From NCBI GenBank assembly GCA_019925095.2, contig CM034392.1:15967387-16031386 (forward strand): DNA of 64,000 nucleotides. Direction: 5' to 3'. Positions 42,210-53,065 of the stretch are shown here, in pieces. Within the stretch, counting starts at the first letter, position 1, and each line of letters begins with the position of its first letter. Below the pieces are notes generated by a model. It saw only the letters and a program-made list of their open reading frames with translations, searched no databases and was not told where the DNA came from. The position numbers and the translations under genes were made by a program. This DNA comes from Dendrolimus kikuchii (taxonomy: Eukaryota > Arthropoda > Insecta > Lepidoptera > Lasiocampidae).

Positions 42210-45127
42210 GTGGGAGAAAAGACCAACGCCTCTCAAGCTAATAGGGACATACATATAGCAACTCTAAACACACGCTCATTAAGTACAACCGATAGATTAC
42301 TAGAATTAGAAATTGCACTCGAAAACATTAAATGGGACATTTTAGGAATAAGTGAAAGGAGACGAGTAGGGAAAGGAATAGAAGAACATAAGAACTATGT
42401 GTTGTGCTACAAAGGGGAAACACAAGGTATGCACGGAGTGGGATTCCTAATAAAGAAATACTTAGCCAAACATATAATAGAATTTAAGGGCATTTCAGAA
42501 AGAATAGCTTTATTAAGAATCATATTACCAATGAAAACCAAAGAAGAAACTTGGAATATAATCCAAGTTTATGCATCTACGGAAACAAACAAACAAGACG
42601 AAATTGAAGAATTCTATTTACAATTGCAAAATATCGCATCATCAAGAAAAAAAAATTTAGTAGTAATAGGAGATTTCAATGGTAAAATTGGGAAAAGATT
42701 ACAAGGGGAAGAAAACATCATGGGCCACTACGCATATGGTGCTCGAAGTAAAAATGGCTCAAGGTTAATCAATTTCGCATTAGAAAATAATCTAGCTATT
42801 CTAAACAGCTTTTCAAATAAAAAGCCAGCAAAAAAATGGACTTGGGTATCACCTAATGGTAAACACACCAATGAAATAGACTACATTTTGACAAATAAAC
42901 GAAAATTACTCAAAACTTTTCAGACTATAAACAATTTTAACTTCAACACAGATCACAGGATGTTACGTACGTCTATAGAGACTAACAACAAGGGAAGACC
43001 CAGGAAATACAACGTCAAAACATTGCAACAAAATACTATAAAAAACAAAGAAATTTTGACAAAGAACCTTAAAGGTAAATTACATGAAACATTTCCTTGT
43101 AACTTAAGTGTAACACAAAAATATGACCATTTTATAAAAACCATAAATAATGAAATAACTAAATCTAATTCATCTATAAAGAAGGAAATTACGCCAGAAA
43201 CATTAAAATTAATAAACAGAAGAAAAGAAATGTTGCATAACAGAACAAAAAACCATAAAGAAATAATTAAAATTAGTAAAGAAATTAATGTAAAAATTAG
43301 AAAAGACAGAAAATTAAAAAGAAAAGAAACTATTAAGACACACATTGAAAAAACAGGGGGGATAAAAAAGGCACTAAAGGAACTTACTAACAAAAAAGAC
43401 TGGATGACAAGTCTGAAGGACAAAACTGGAAAAATCACAAGGAAAAGGATGGAAATTTTGCAGATTGCCACTGATTATTACAAAAATTTATACTCAAGTT
43501 GCAGAAAACATCAAAAATCCCAATTTACGGAGGAAACCTGGAGTGAAAGTTTAGGAGAAGAAGATGAAGAAGTACCAATAATTTTACTAGAAGAGACAAT
43601 AAGAGCAATAAAAAGTCAAAAACATGGAAAAGCACCTGGGACAGACCTAATAACAAACGAATTATCAAAAGCATTAATGAACGAAATATCCTCAAGACTT
43701 AATCAAATATTTAACGAAATATTAAAAAGCGAAGAGATACCTAAAGATTGGACTAAATCGACCACTGTACTAATACATAAAAAAGGAGACTACAGAGATA
43801 TTGGTAATTATAGACCAATAAGTATAATGTCAAATATATATAAGGTATTTTCTAAAATACTGCTACTAAGAATGACTAAAGATTTGGAAGAGCAACAGCC
43901 ATTAGAACAAGCAGGTTTTAGGCGTAATTTTTCCACTCTGGATCATATTCACGTACTTAAACACATACTACAAAAATACAGAGAATATAATAAACAATAT
44001 ATATACCATTCATTGATTACAACAAAGCCTTCGACTCTTTGGAACACGATACTATCTGGAAAGCATTAAAAGATTAAGGCATTCACAGTAAATACATAAA
44101 TATACTGAGGAAAATATATGCAAATAGCACAGCCGAAATTAGATTGGAGAAAAGCGGTCCGGTATTCCCAGTAGAAAGGGGAGTTAGACAGGGCGATCCC
44201 ATCTCACCAAAATTATTTACAGCGGTTTTAGAATCGATTTTTAGAAATCTAGAATGGGACGAAATGAGAATAAAAATAAATGGGGAAAGATTAAATCATC
44301 TGAGATTTGCAGATGACATAGTGATATTTTCAGAATGCCCCAAATCATTAAGAAAAATGATCCACGAACTATCAAAAGAAAGTGCAAAAGCAGGCCTTAC
44401 TATGAACACGAAAAAGACAAAGATAATGACCAATTCTGAACATTACCATATTGAAGTAGATGGAGAAGAAATAGAATATGTCAAGGAATATGTGTATTTG
44501 GGACAGTTGTTGTCATTTAAAGACTGCATGACTAAAGAGATAGAACGAAGGGTAGCTAATACTTGGAAAAGATACTGGTCCATGCGAGAAATTATTAAAA
44601 ATACAGACCTAAATATAACACATAAAAGAAAAGTTTTTAATCTCTGTCTAATTCCAATTTTAACATATGGATGTCAGACTTGGTCACTCACAGAAAAAGA
44701 ACTTAGTAAAGTTAAAGTTTGTCAGAACAGCATCGGAAGAAGTGCAATAGGAGTCAAGTTGAAAGACAAAATTAACTTATCGACAATCAATAAATTTACT
44801 AAGTTCAAAAATGCATCAAAAATAATAAAACAATTTAAATGGGACTGGGCCGGACACATAATGAGAGACAATAAAAATAAATGGACACGAAAAATAACTG
44901 AGTGGTACCCCAGAGACGGTAAAAGGAGAAGAGGAAGACAATTCAAGAGGTGGGAGGATGATTTTAAACAAACAGCAGGAACACTGTGGTCCAGAACCTG
45001 CAAAGACAAGATAAAATGGGCAGCAAACAGCTTGAGGGAGGTCTTTGTCGAAGGACAAGCTGAGAAGGAGGCAAACACAATACCAATTAGCGGATTAGGT
45101 TTTCTTATTTGCTTTTTTCAGCAATAA
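42210..45127 (+). pseudogene. RTE LINE ORF2: endonuclease-reverse transcriptase with one frameshift and one stop
   Basis: The first open part (42210-44069) holds an APE-type endonuclease ('IATLNTRSLST', 'ILGISERRR', 'VVIGDFNGKIG', 'NEIDYIL', 'TDHRML') and the start of the reverse transcriptase ('APGTDLITNEL', 'DWTKSTTVLIHKKGDYRDIG' followed by 'NYRPISIMS'). A one-base frameshift at about 44000-44010 and a TAA at 44075-44077 break the frame. It is then open again from before 44144 to 45127 with 'GVRQGDPISPKLF', 'LRFADDIVIF' (catalytic FADD), 'YVYLGQLLSF', 'ILTYGCQTW' and 'WAGHIMR'. A mature ORF2 would be about 970 residues. Only two lesions suggest a fairly recent insertion. Confidence 0.9.
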
Positions 45128-45160
45128 AGGCTATTTTTATTTTATTTTATTTATTTATTT

Positions 45161-45176
45161 TAAAGAGAAGTGTGAT
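45161..45176. repeat. 16-bp target-site duplication of the RTE insertion, right copy
   Basis: Identical to 38228-38243; it directly follows the AT-rich LINE tail. Confidence 0.85.
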
Positions 45177-45232
45177 CGTACATAGGAAAAGAAAGGAAAA
45201 CATGGTTCATATCACGTAGGCATCATAGGCAG
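45177..45232 (-). pseudogene. Small middle piece of old LINE 'A' between two insertions
   Basis: These 56 bases, with the duplicated target sites, encode on the minus strand the segment between the Cys-containing region that ends at 51363 and the C-terminus at 38243. One stop is present. This is the only LINE 'A' sequence between the RTE and BEL/Pao insertions. Confidence 0.65.
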
Positions 45233-45478
45233 TGTTCGATTGAAAGTTTGATATTTTGAAAAATGCGCTTGTAAATAGTTAGATTCGACTCACCGATAGC
45301 TCGTTGTAGATTTTATTTTTAAGAGAGTGAAAATGCAGTATCGTATGGACGGTGGCGCCACTCGTAGACGTGTTGAATTGTCGATTTGATTGACACTCAC
45401 GAATTTACAGTGACGTTTTAGACGAGCATTTTCGAATCGCGGGAATTTAAATACAAGCGTTTAATAGCAAACCCTACA
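45233..45478 (-). repeat. 3' LTR of the BEL/Pao element
   Basis: 246 bp, TG...CA, matching the LTR at 51117-51362 except for three transitions. The end of pol runs about 60 bases into this LTR (stop at 45418). Confidence 0.95.
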
Positions 45479-48400
45479 TGGTGCAATTTGCTAACTCTGG
45501 CTAGGCTCCACTTAAGTGGCGGAGCGTCAGTGTTTATAAGAACAAGATCACCTAGTCCAAGATTGCGACAGTTGATCGACCACTTTTGACGCTGCTGCAA
45601 AGTATGTAAGTAATCTTGTTTCCAGAGCTTCCAAAAACGTTGTGAAATTTGTTGTACAGCTTGCCAACATTTCAGTCTCGAGCTAGATATGTCCTGAAGA
45701 TCATATTCCGGTACAGATAGAAGTTCCCTGTTTATAAGGAAGTGAGATGGAGTTAGAACTTCGAACTCATTTGGATCACTCGATAATGCACAGAGTGGCC
45801 TAGAATTGAGCACAGCTTCTACACGCGCGAATATCGTACTGAGTTCTTCAAATGATAGCTTTCTCGTCCCGACTGTACGTTTCAAGTGCAGCTTGGCTGA
45901 TTTGATAACAGCCTCGTACAGTCCGCCAAAATGACTTCCTGTAGGAGGATTATATTTTCAATGTATTTTGCGGAATACGAATCCTTTCGATATATTGTCT
46001 GAATTGTTATTCAGAAATTCAGACACTTCATGGAGCAGTTTTCCAGCAGAAACGAAATTTGTGCCATTATCAGACACAACTGAATGGCAGAGGCCTCGTC
46101 TAGCAGTAAAACGATCAAAACAAGCGAAAAAGCACTCTGCACTTAGCGAAGACAAGACTTCCAACTGGACTGCTCGCGTAGCACAACATACAAATACACA
46201 CAAATAAGATTTGTATAAGTGCGCATTCTTACGAATGGACTCTTTCGTGTTAAATAGTCCGCCTATGTCAATTCCAATAGTGTGGAAAACATGAATATCT
46301 TGAGACCGATATTTAGGTAGTCCACCCATGATAGGTTGTCGATTTGTAGGAGACACCTTGAAACATGGAATGCATTTTGAAGTGCGTGAACGAATAGTAC
46401 TTTGCGCTGAGACTATCCAATATTTTTGAGATAATATACTTTGTAGAGTTCTAGGACCTACATGCAAATGAAGTTTATGATAATAATCGATTAGAATATG
46501 CGTGAAATTACATTTTTTAGGAAGTAGAAGTGGGTGTTTCCTATCAAATGTTAAATCAGATTGTGAAAGTCGACCCCCCACCCTGAGGAAACAATCCGAA
46601 TCCATAAAGGGATTGAGTTTTTGCAAGGAATTACTGCATCGACCAGTTTTTGATAATGACACGATATCTGTTGAGAAATGATGTTTTTGAACAGATTTTA
46701 CAATAATGTCGTGAGCTTTCCTCGCGTTGGCTACCGCAAGAGATCTACGATTTGGAGCAGCTGTCCTACAATTACGTATAAATTGATAGCACCTAGCCAA
46801 AACGTTAATAAGTTTATTGTAACTTGAGTATTTCTCAGTACGATCATACACTGGATCAGATATTACAGTGTCTGAAGCGAGAAGAGTTGATTTTATATAC
46901 TTTTGTTCAGGAGGATTGTAGTCTCGAAAATCCTCAACAGTTTTGATTGGCCAATCTGGCTGTTTAAGACATAGCCATTCAGGTCGGTTAAACCACGCAT
47001 CGTCAGCAACGCTGCAGGAGAAGCGCCGCGCGAGCATATATCCGCTGGATTTGAGACACCACTCACGTGGTACCAACACTCTATCTACAGTCTCAAGAAT
47101 TTTGGACACTCTAGTTGAAACAAATGTTTTCAGAGTATGGGTAGGAGTGTTAAGCCAGGCTAAGACCACTGAAGAATCAGTAAACAAAAGAGTTTGATCA
47201 ATTACTAATCTAGATTGTAAGACAGATTTTACATAGTTTACAAGTTTTGCTAACAGATGAGCAGCCATGAGCTCCAAACGAGGAATGGTAACAGTTTTTA
47301 GAGGAGCCACTTTCGATTTGGCTATAACCAGACTGACTTTTGATGCACCAACTGCGTCTTTAGCCCGGAGATACACAACTGCTGCGTAACCGCGGCTAGA
47401 TGCGTCACAAAATCCTAGAATTTGAGTATAGGTGTGACACTTTACTTTAATATGTCGATCATGATTTATATTTGACAGAAGTGGAAGTTCTTCGACAAAA
47501 TTCTTCCACTGAACTTCAAGTTCAACAGATAGGTGCTGGTCCCAATCCAGTTGCTGGGTCCAAAGTACCTGCATAAAACATTTAGCAAAAAATGTGCATG
47601 GAGCCACAAAGCCAAGTGGATCGAACAAGCGTCCTATTTGAGAAAGAATAGTTCGCTTAGTAATAACAGGATCAGGTGAAGCTGCGGAAAATGAAAATGC
47701 ATCCGCAGTTGGCAACCATTGTAATCCGAGAATTTTTATAGAAATATTTTTGTCGTCATCGAAAGCAAGTGGTGTTTCTCGATAACTTTCGTTAAGATCT
47801 GCAAGCACTTCAGGTTCATTGCTCGACTATTTGCGTAATACGAAGCCCCCTTTTTCAACTAACGCCATGAGGTCTCTTCGACCTGCAATAGCTTCTTCCT
47901 TTGTGCTTACAGACCATAACAAGTCGTCCATAAAAAATGCTGTCTTCAGGATTTCTGCCGCCTTTGGATATTTGCTGGCTTCATCTTCCGCTAGAGTGTG
48001 CAATACTTTGATGGCTAGATATGCGCTACTAGCGACACCATAAGTTACAGTGTTTAATTCGAATACTTGAATTGGTTGACTCCGATCATACCGCCATAGA
48101 ATGTGTTGATATGGTCGTTGGACTTTGTCAATCCGGATCGCTCTGTACATTTTACAAATGTCAGCAGAGATGCATATTTCGTGCAAGCGAAAATTAATAA
48201 GTAGTTGATTAATATCAGCTTGCAACTTAGGACCCGGTAGTAACACCGAATTCAGCGATAAACCATTTGACGTCTTTCCAGATGCGTCAAATACAACACG
48301 ATGAGAAGTGGTAGTACTTGTCGGTTTGATGATGCAGAAATGAGGAATGATGTATTTCGAATCCACGTTCCGAATATCTCCCAGACAAGTCATGTGACCA

Positions 48401-48769
48401 AGGTCTTCATATTCGTGCATGAATTTATGGTACTGAGCTTTGAGATCAGGTTCTCTTTCTAATTTCGATTCAATATTGATAAGTCTGCGAATTGCCATTT
48501 GACTTGAATCACCAAGCTCGACTGGTGCTCGATATGGATATTTCACAACATATCGTGTCGTCACACCAGTGATCCTTGAAAAACATTTCTTCGGCTAATA
48601 CATCTTCTGGGTTACGCGGTGGCTCAGAAGGTACGTTTTCAGTTTCCCAAAATGAATGCATAATCTGGTCCAAGTTCGTATTTAATGCACAAAAGGATAC
48701 ATCTCGATCCCCATTAGCTGTAGCATCGTTTCCATTAATAAAATTATCGAGTTCTGTTTGACCTGTCAT
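45418..48769 (-). pseudogene. pol: BEL/Pao pol region (RT, RNase H, integrase), broken
   Basis: On the minus strand, 48769-48509 is the pol N-terminal linker. Segment 48564-47827 carries the reverse transcriptase with 'FCIIKPTSTTTSHRVVFDAS', 'SADICKMYRAI', 'YGVASSAYLA' and the catalytic 'FFMDDLL'. Segment 47808-45958 carries the connection, RNase H-like region ('GFCDASSRGYAAVVYL', 'FTDSSVVLAWL') and the integrase with its zinc-binding part and first catalytic residues ('TIGIDIGG', 'VVSDNGTNF'). Segment 45885-45418 carries the last catalytic Glu region ('RVEAVLNSRPL') and a short C-terminus. Lesions: frameshifts at about 48784 and 48575, in-frame stops at 47827-47829 and 45958-45960. The final stop lies inside the LTR. 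Confidence 0.93.
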
Positions 48770-50767
48770 TACGTATCCAAATTGAGCTCATTGCGACTCG
48801 TAAACCTGTGACACGCGGAAGAATCTTATTTCCATCGTAGATGTACGGAAACAAGTCACCGGCTAACAATAAGTCAAGAGGAGCGGGCTTATAAAAGTCC
48901 GGGTCAGCCAAAGTAAGACCTTGGAACTCAAGTAAGACTTTGTTAGACAAAGGCATTGTAGGTATGTTACCAGCAATGTTAGTAACAATGACTGCGTCAG
49001 TGGATAAGATAGGACCGGCAGTATGACGAGGCTTGACTTGACAAGTTGTCAAACCAAAATCTTGAACCCTATTTCCGCCGAGACCAATGGGTTCAAAACT
49101 ACATTTGCGTGATTTTAACCCTAACCTTTTCGCACAGTCTTGAGTTATGTAGCTCGACATAGCGCCGCTGTCAATTATAGCACGCACAGCATGGTACTGG
49201 CCCCAACTATCCGCAACGTGTACAATTGCGGTGCCGAGCAACACTGTCGAATTTGCGGAACACGTTAACGCAATAGCATTATAATTCGAGTTTCCAGAAG
49301 AATCTATGTGTAATGTATGATGATGCTTATTTTTGCAAATTGAGCGAAGGAACTTGGACGGACAAGCGTCAATAGAATGAGCACGCAAGCAATTTTCGCA
49401 TAACTTTAATTCTTTAATTTTATTGAGACGCTGCGCAGGCGTCAGATTGTTATATTCTAAACATCGATAAATAGAATGTGTTTCTTTACAATACAAACAC
49501 TCCATGGATTTCGTTGACAAACAAGGTTGGTTTGTATTGACGGCAGCTGACGACCAAGACGGTCGCTGCATATTTGAACAATTGTTTGATTTTTTAGAAA
49601 AAGAAGGATTCACCTTATTTTGTCCACGAGTGTACGTTACACTTTTAGTACTAGTGGAATTAGTAGTACACTGCGACATTTTAAGGACCCGTACATGTTT
49701 TTCGATAAATTGTATTAGTTCATCAAAATCAGGCAATTCATTTTGCCCAAAACAACGCTCAAACTCACGCCTGGTGCGTGGATCAAGGTTACGTAACGCG
49801 ATATAAAATAAAATAAATGAAGATAAGTCGGTAATTTTCAAACTTTTAAGTGCCCTAATGTTTTCTTGAAATGTTTGTAAAAAATCATTAAGTGCCGACA
49901 CTGACTCCTGTACTAAAGGCTTAAAATTAAATATTTTATCAAGATAATTAGTCGCCAACGCTCGTCTGTTCTCCTAACGCTTGACTAAGTAGTCCCAAAC
50001 GATGTGGTAATTGTCAGATGTAACAGGCATAGACTTAACAATCGTTTGCGCAGGCCCGCTAACAGCCGACAATAAATAATAAAACTTTTCGATATCTGCG
50101 ATATGTGTGTTATGTATTTGTATTAAGCTAGTAAACGTATCTCGAAAGGTAGGCCAGTTTTCGAGCTTACTATCAAAAGGAAAAATCTCCAACTTAGGTA
50201 ACCTAGGTTTTACAAAAACACTATCTGACTTAGAAATATTACTTAGGGCTGGCCTATATTTAGGGCAACGTATTAGCGTTGCCATACAACGCGGGAATGC
50301 GGCCAGCATTTTGGGAATGCTCCCCACCGAGAGCGATCTGGACTACATCTTTTACTTGTAAATATGTATATAATAGTAGTTATTATTGTAATACACAACA
50401 TTTATTGTAACCTTACTTAGGTTTTGTTGAGATTCATTTGAACTTTTGTTTAAACCTTCCCACACAGAACGTATATGATAATAAATTCCATCAAAGTTTT
50501 CTATTTCTCTGTATGACGGTTGATATTCAGAACAAACTTCTTTTTAATTATTGCACAACTATGTACACTTTGTTCAAACTTATCCCGCAAGCTAGAAAGA
50601 TCGCCGTAACGAACATTAAACTCGTTTAATAACTCGGGTTTTTTGTGAACATTTTTGGAAACTTCAAACAGATTTTGTAATCTCATAAAACACATTTCCT
50701 TAGTGGTAATATGTGGTTGTAACAACCTATCGCATTCATCCTGGAGTTTGGCATCAGATTTTGACAT
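48744..50767 (-). pseudogene. gag: BEL/Pao gag and protease region, broken and interrupted
   Basis: Gag starts at ATG 50767 and runs open to 50501. A frameshift lies near 50545, a LINE fragment is inserted at 50248-50412, gag resumes to an in-frame stop at 49974-49976, and the frame is then open from 49958 to 48744. That last part holds the capsid region, two Cys-rich zinc-knuckle-like motifs ('CLYCKETHSIYRC' and 'CENCLRAHSIDAC') and the aspartic protease active site 'IIDSGAMSSYI'. Gag packages the element RNA and the protease processes the polyprotein. The copy is not functional. Confidence 0.92.
50248..50412 (+). mobile_element. LINE 3' end (165 bp) inserted into BEL/Pao gag
   Basis: The plus strand encodes the last 30 or so residues of a LINE ORF ('ISVAIQRGNAASILGMLP') and a short AT-rich 3' UTR. 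It is flanked by the 9-bp direct repeat TTACTTAGG (50239-50247 and 50413-50421). The same C-terminus occurs at 25914-26182 and 58085-58140. Confidence 0.88.
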
Positions 50768-51116
50768 TTTTAATAAGTTAATTAATGTATTTTACACAAA
50801 TAAATGCAATGGCGCTCGATCGACGTTGAACGATTGCAACGTAACGTATATGCGGGTGGATACAAAAAATATTTTTAAGTTGAAATACATGTAAAATAAG
50901 ATTAAAGATATACGAATATATGTTTAAAACATAGAATTAGACTCGTATATAATGTAATTAATAAGTAATTAGTATATTTGAAAGAATAAGTGTAACAAAT
51001 ATGGAGTGCAAGCTAACTACTTGCACTCGACAATATAAGACTTATACCAATATAAATACGTTTTAAATATGCGTATTGATTTCGTAACTGGATAAATCCC
51101 GGCCGAATGACCAATA

Positions 51117-51362
51117 TGTTCGATTGAAAGTTTGATATTTTGAAAAATGCGCTTGTAAATAGTTAGATTCGACTCACCGATAGCTCGTTGTAGATTTTAT
51201 TTTTAAGAGAGTGAAAATGCAGTATCGTGTGGACGGTGGCACCACTCGTAGACGTGTTGAATTGTCGATTTGATTGACACTTACGAATTTACAGTGACGT
51301 TTTAGACGAGCATTTTCGAATCGCGGGAATTTAAATACAAGCGTTTAATAGCAAACCCTACA
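51117..51362 (-). repeat. 5' LTR of the BEL/Pao element
   Basis: 246 bp, beginning TGTAGGG at 51362 and ending CGAACA at 51117 on the element strand. The bases just inside (tattggtcattcggccggga) are in the position of a primer-binding site; the tRNA used was not determined. Confidence 0.95.
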
Positions 51363-53065
51363 GGCAGGACGCGAGATAATTCCAAGCCTATGTAAATGAA
51401 TCGGAACACAGAGATGTCTAAGGTGCATGCGAATCAAAATGGAAGTAGCAATTTTACCAAACGAGAGTTTGGCAAACCATGGCTTCTTGGGAACGGCAGA
51501 TTGCAAACCATACAGGAAGCGACGCTTGATCCGACCACTCTCATTCCAGCACATGTTCCATGAATCATGGAGGAATGTACTAGGCAAAGAAGCAAAATCA
51601 TGGCCAAAATTCGTATAAGGATAAACATCCCCCCCCCCCGCTCATAGTAGCAAAAGGATACTAAATAATTATTTAATTGGCACTGTAACAGCTTTCTCTT
51701 ACATTCAAATATGATATAAAAATATGGGTTAGCTTTTACTGAAAATTTAGCCAAGGCCTGTAAAGTACTTAGGGCATCAGAAAATATAACAGTTTTGCTT
51801 AATTTGAAAGTAATAACATACTCAATGGCTCTTAAACCCTTAAGACAATTATCGATATACCAAAAAGCCGCAAGACTAGCACTATCACTATCTCGTAATA
51901 TACCAAGAAAATATATCCTTTTCATACAAATCATACAACTCCTATATAAACAGAAAGAGACAACAACACAATTAACGATCACGTGCACAACCGCGATCTG
52001 CACTCTCATCGCGGACACATATGTGCTAATAGTGAGCTAAAGGGTTAAAAGACCAAAACATTCTCCAGTAAATACGGATGTTTCAGGAGGAAACTTAATT
52101 TTTTGAACTATATTGAACTGTTTATGAAATACACCGAAACCAATACATTCCGTAGAATGTTTTGACGCATCGATATAAATAGATGCCAGTTTTGCCATTT
52201 ATTGTTAACTGTAGAGTTGAAAGTATTGTTGGCATTGGAGTCAGTTTTTTTAAAGTCAAGAGAAAAGCAAATATCTGGGGAGAGAAGCAGAGATTCGTAT
52301 GGACAGTTAAATAAAGGAAGTAACTGCAACGAATGTGTAGGTGCTTGTATAGTCTGGAACTTAAGAATACTTTTAACTAGACAGGGTGAAGACTTGTGAG
52401 ACCAATATTTAGAAGAAGTTATTTTTTGGGAAAGAAATTTTAGTTTAGAAACGAGGGGATGGTTTGAAAACTGTACGATACGGAAAATGAATCTATCGGA
52501 TAGGTACTGCCGTCTTAAATGTAAAGGGGGATCGCAGCATTCGATTTGAAGAGCATTTATAGGACTGGACTTCATAGCTCCGGAAATAATTCTAAGGGCT
52601 CGTGATTGTATCAGGTCTAGTTTCTTAAACCCAGCCACACTACCCGGATCCAAGAAGTAAGTACCAAAATCTACGACACTTCTAATAACGGCATTGTAAA
52701 CCCATCTCATTGTAGTCGGGTGTGCTCCCCACCAGACACCACGTAGGCATCGGAGCAAATTCAAATTTCGCTCACATTTTGCAGCTACATAATCGCAATG
52801 GGGAAGGCCTGTCAGCTTAGAATCAAATATAGTCCCTAAAAACTTTACTTGACTCCTAGCTGGTATATGTGTGTTATTATAATTTATCGTTACAGGAGAG
52901 GAAATACGCGACCTAGTGAATACAACTGTTGTACTCTTAGAAGGCGATAAATCAAGTCCATTATCATCCATCCAGCTTATTAGTGGCCAGGTTCCAGTCC
53001 CCCTTTTCCCGAAGTGAGTCAATATTAGCGTAATTTGGATCAGGATTCGTGTTAAGTACACTTCA
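51363..53065 (-). pseudogene. Main body of old LINE 'A': RT thumb, RNase H, C-terminal region
   Basis: Minus strand. Segment 53061-52108 starts at the thumb region after the catalytic site ('DNGLDLSPSKSTTVVFTRSR', 'VKFLGTIFDSKL', 'YNAVIRSVVDFGTYF', 'LDLIQSRALRIISGAMKSSP'). Segment 52018-51434 contains an RNase H-like 'YIDNCLKGLRAIEYV' and 'TVIFSDALSTLQAL'. Segment 51587-51363 has 'PWFAKLSFGKIATSILIRMH'. Multiple frameshifts mark it as old. It is cut at 53066 by the CR1-like LINE, at 51363 by the BEL/Pao element, and farther on by the RTE LINE. It continues at 45232-45177 and 38243-38036. The type is consistent with jockey-superfamily LINEs carrying RNase H (ingi/I-like). Confidence 0.8.

Larger units (their letters stand above)
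38244..45160 (+). mobile_element. RTE-clade LINE insertion with nested DNA transposon in its 5' part
   Basis: A 16-bp direct repeat brackets this 6.9-kb segment. The right end is the LINE 3' terminus with an (ATTTT/ATTT)n tail at 45131-45160. The LINE coding part is 41340-45127 on plus. The part before about 41260 is much longer than any RTE 5' UTR. Most of it (about 38520-41255) is a separate degraded DNA transposon, so the original LINE was probably about 4.2 kb. That the 5' end is at 38244 is an inference from the duplication. Confidence 0.75.
45233..51362 (-). mobile_element. BEL/Pao LTR retrotransposon, full length, 6130 bp
   Basis: Two 246-bp LTRs (45233-45478 and 51117-51362) begin TGTAGG and end CGAACA on the element strand. 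They differ at only three positions, all transitions. The element is flanked by a perfect 5-bp target duplication GGCAG (45228-45232 and 51363-51367). The order gag, protease, reverse transcriptase, RNase H, integrase on the minus strand is that of BEL/Pao. The coding region is disrupted by at least three stops, three frameshifts and a LINE fragment, so the copy cannot make its own proteins. It inserted into the RNase-H-bearing LINE 'A'. Confidence 0.95.

Noticed and set aside
42953..45078. Minus-strand ORFs of 80-172 codons opposite the RTE LINE
   Set aside because: They are shadows of the AT-rich, Lys-rich plus-strand reading frame and encode hydrophobic low-complexity sequence.
50107..50361. 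84-codon plus-strand ORF as a gene
   Set aside because: Its first half is antisense to the BEL/Pao gag and its second half is the C-terminus of an inserted LINE fragment; it is a chance chimera.
45233..51362. Integrated retrovirus
   Set aside because: The gene order, the protease and reverse transcriptase type, the 5-bp duplication and the absence of an envelope gene fit a BEL/Pao retrotransposon.
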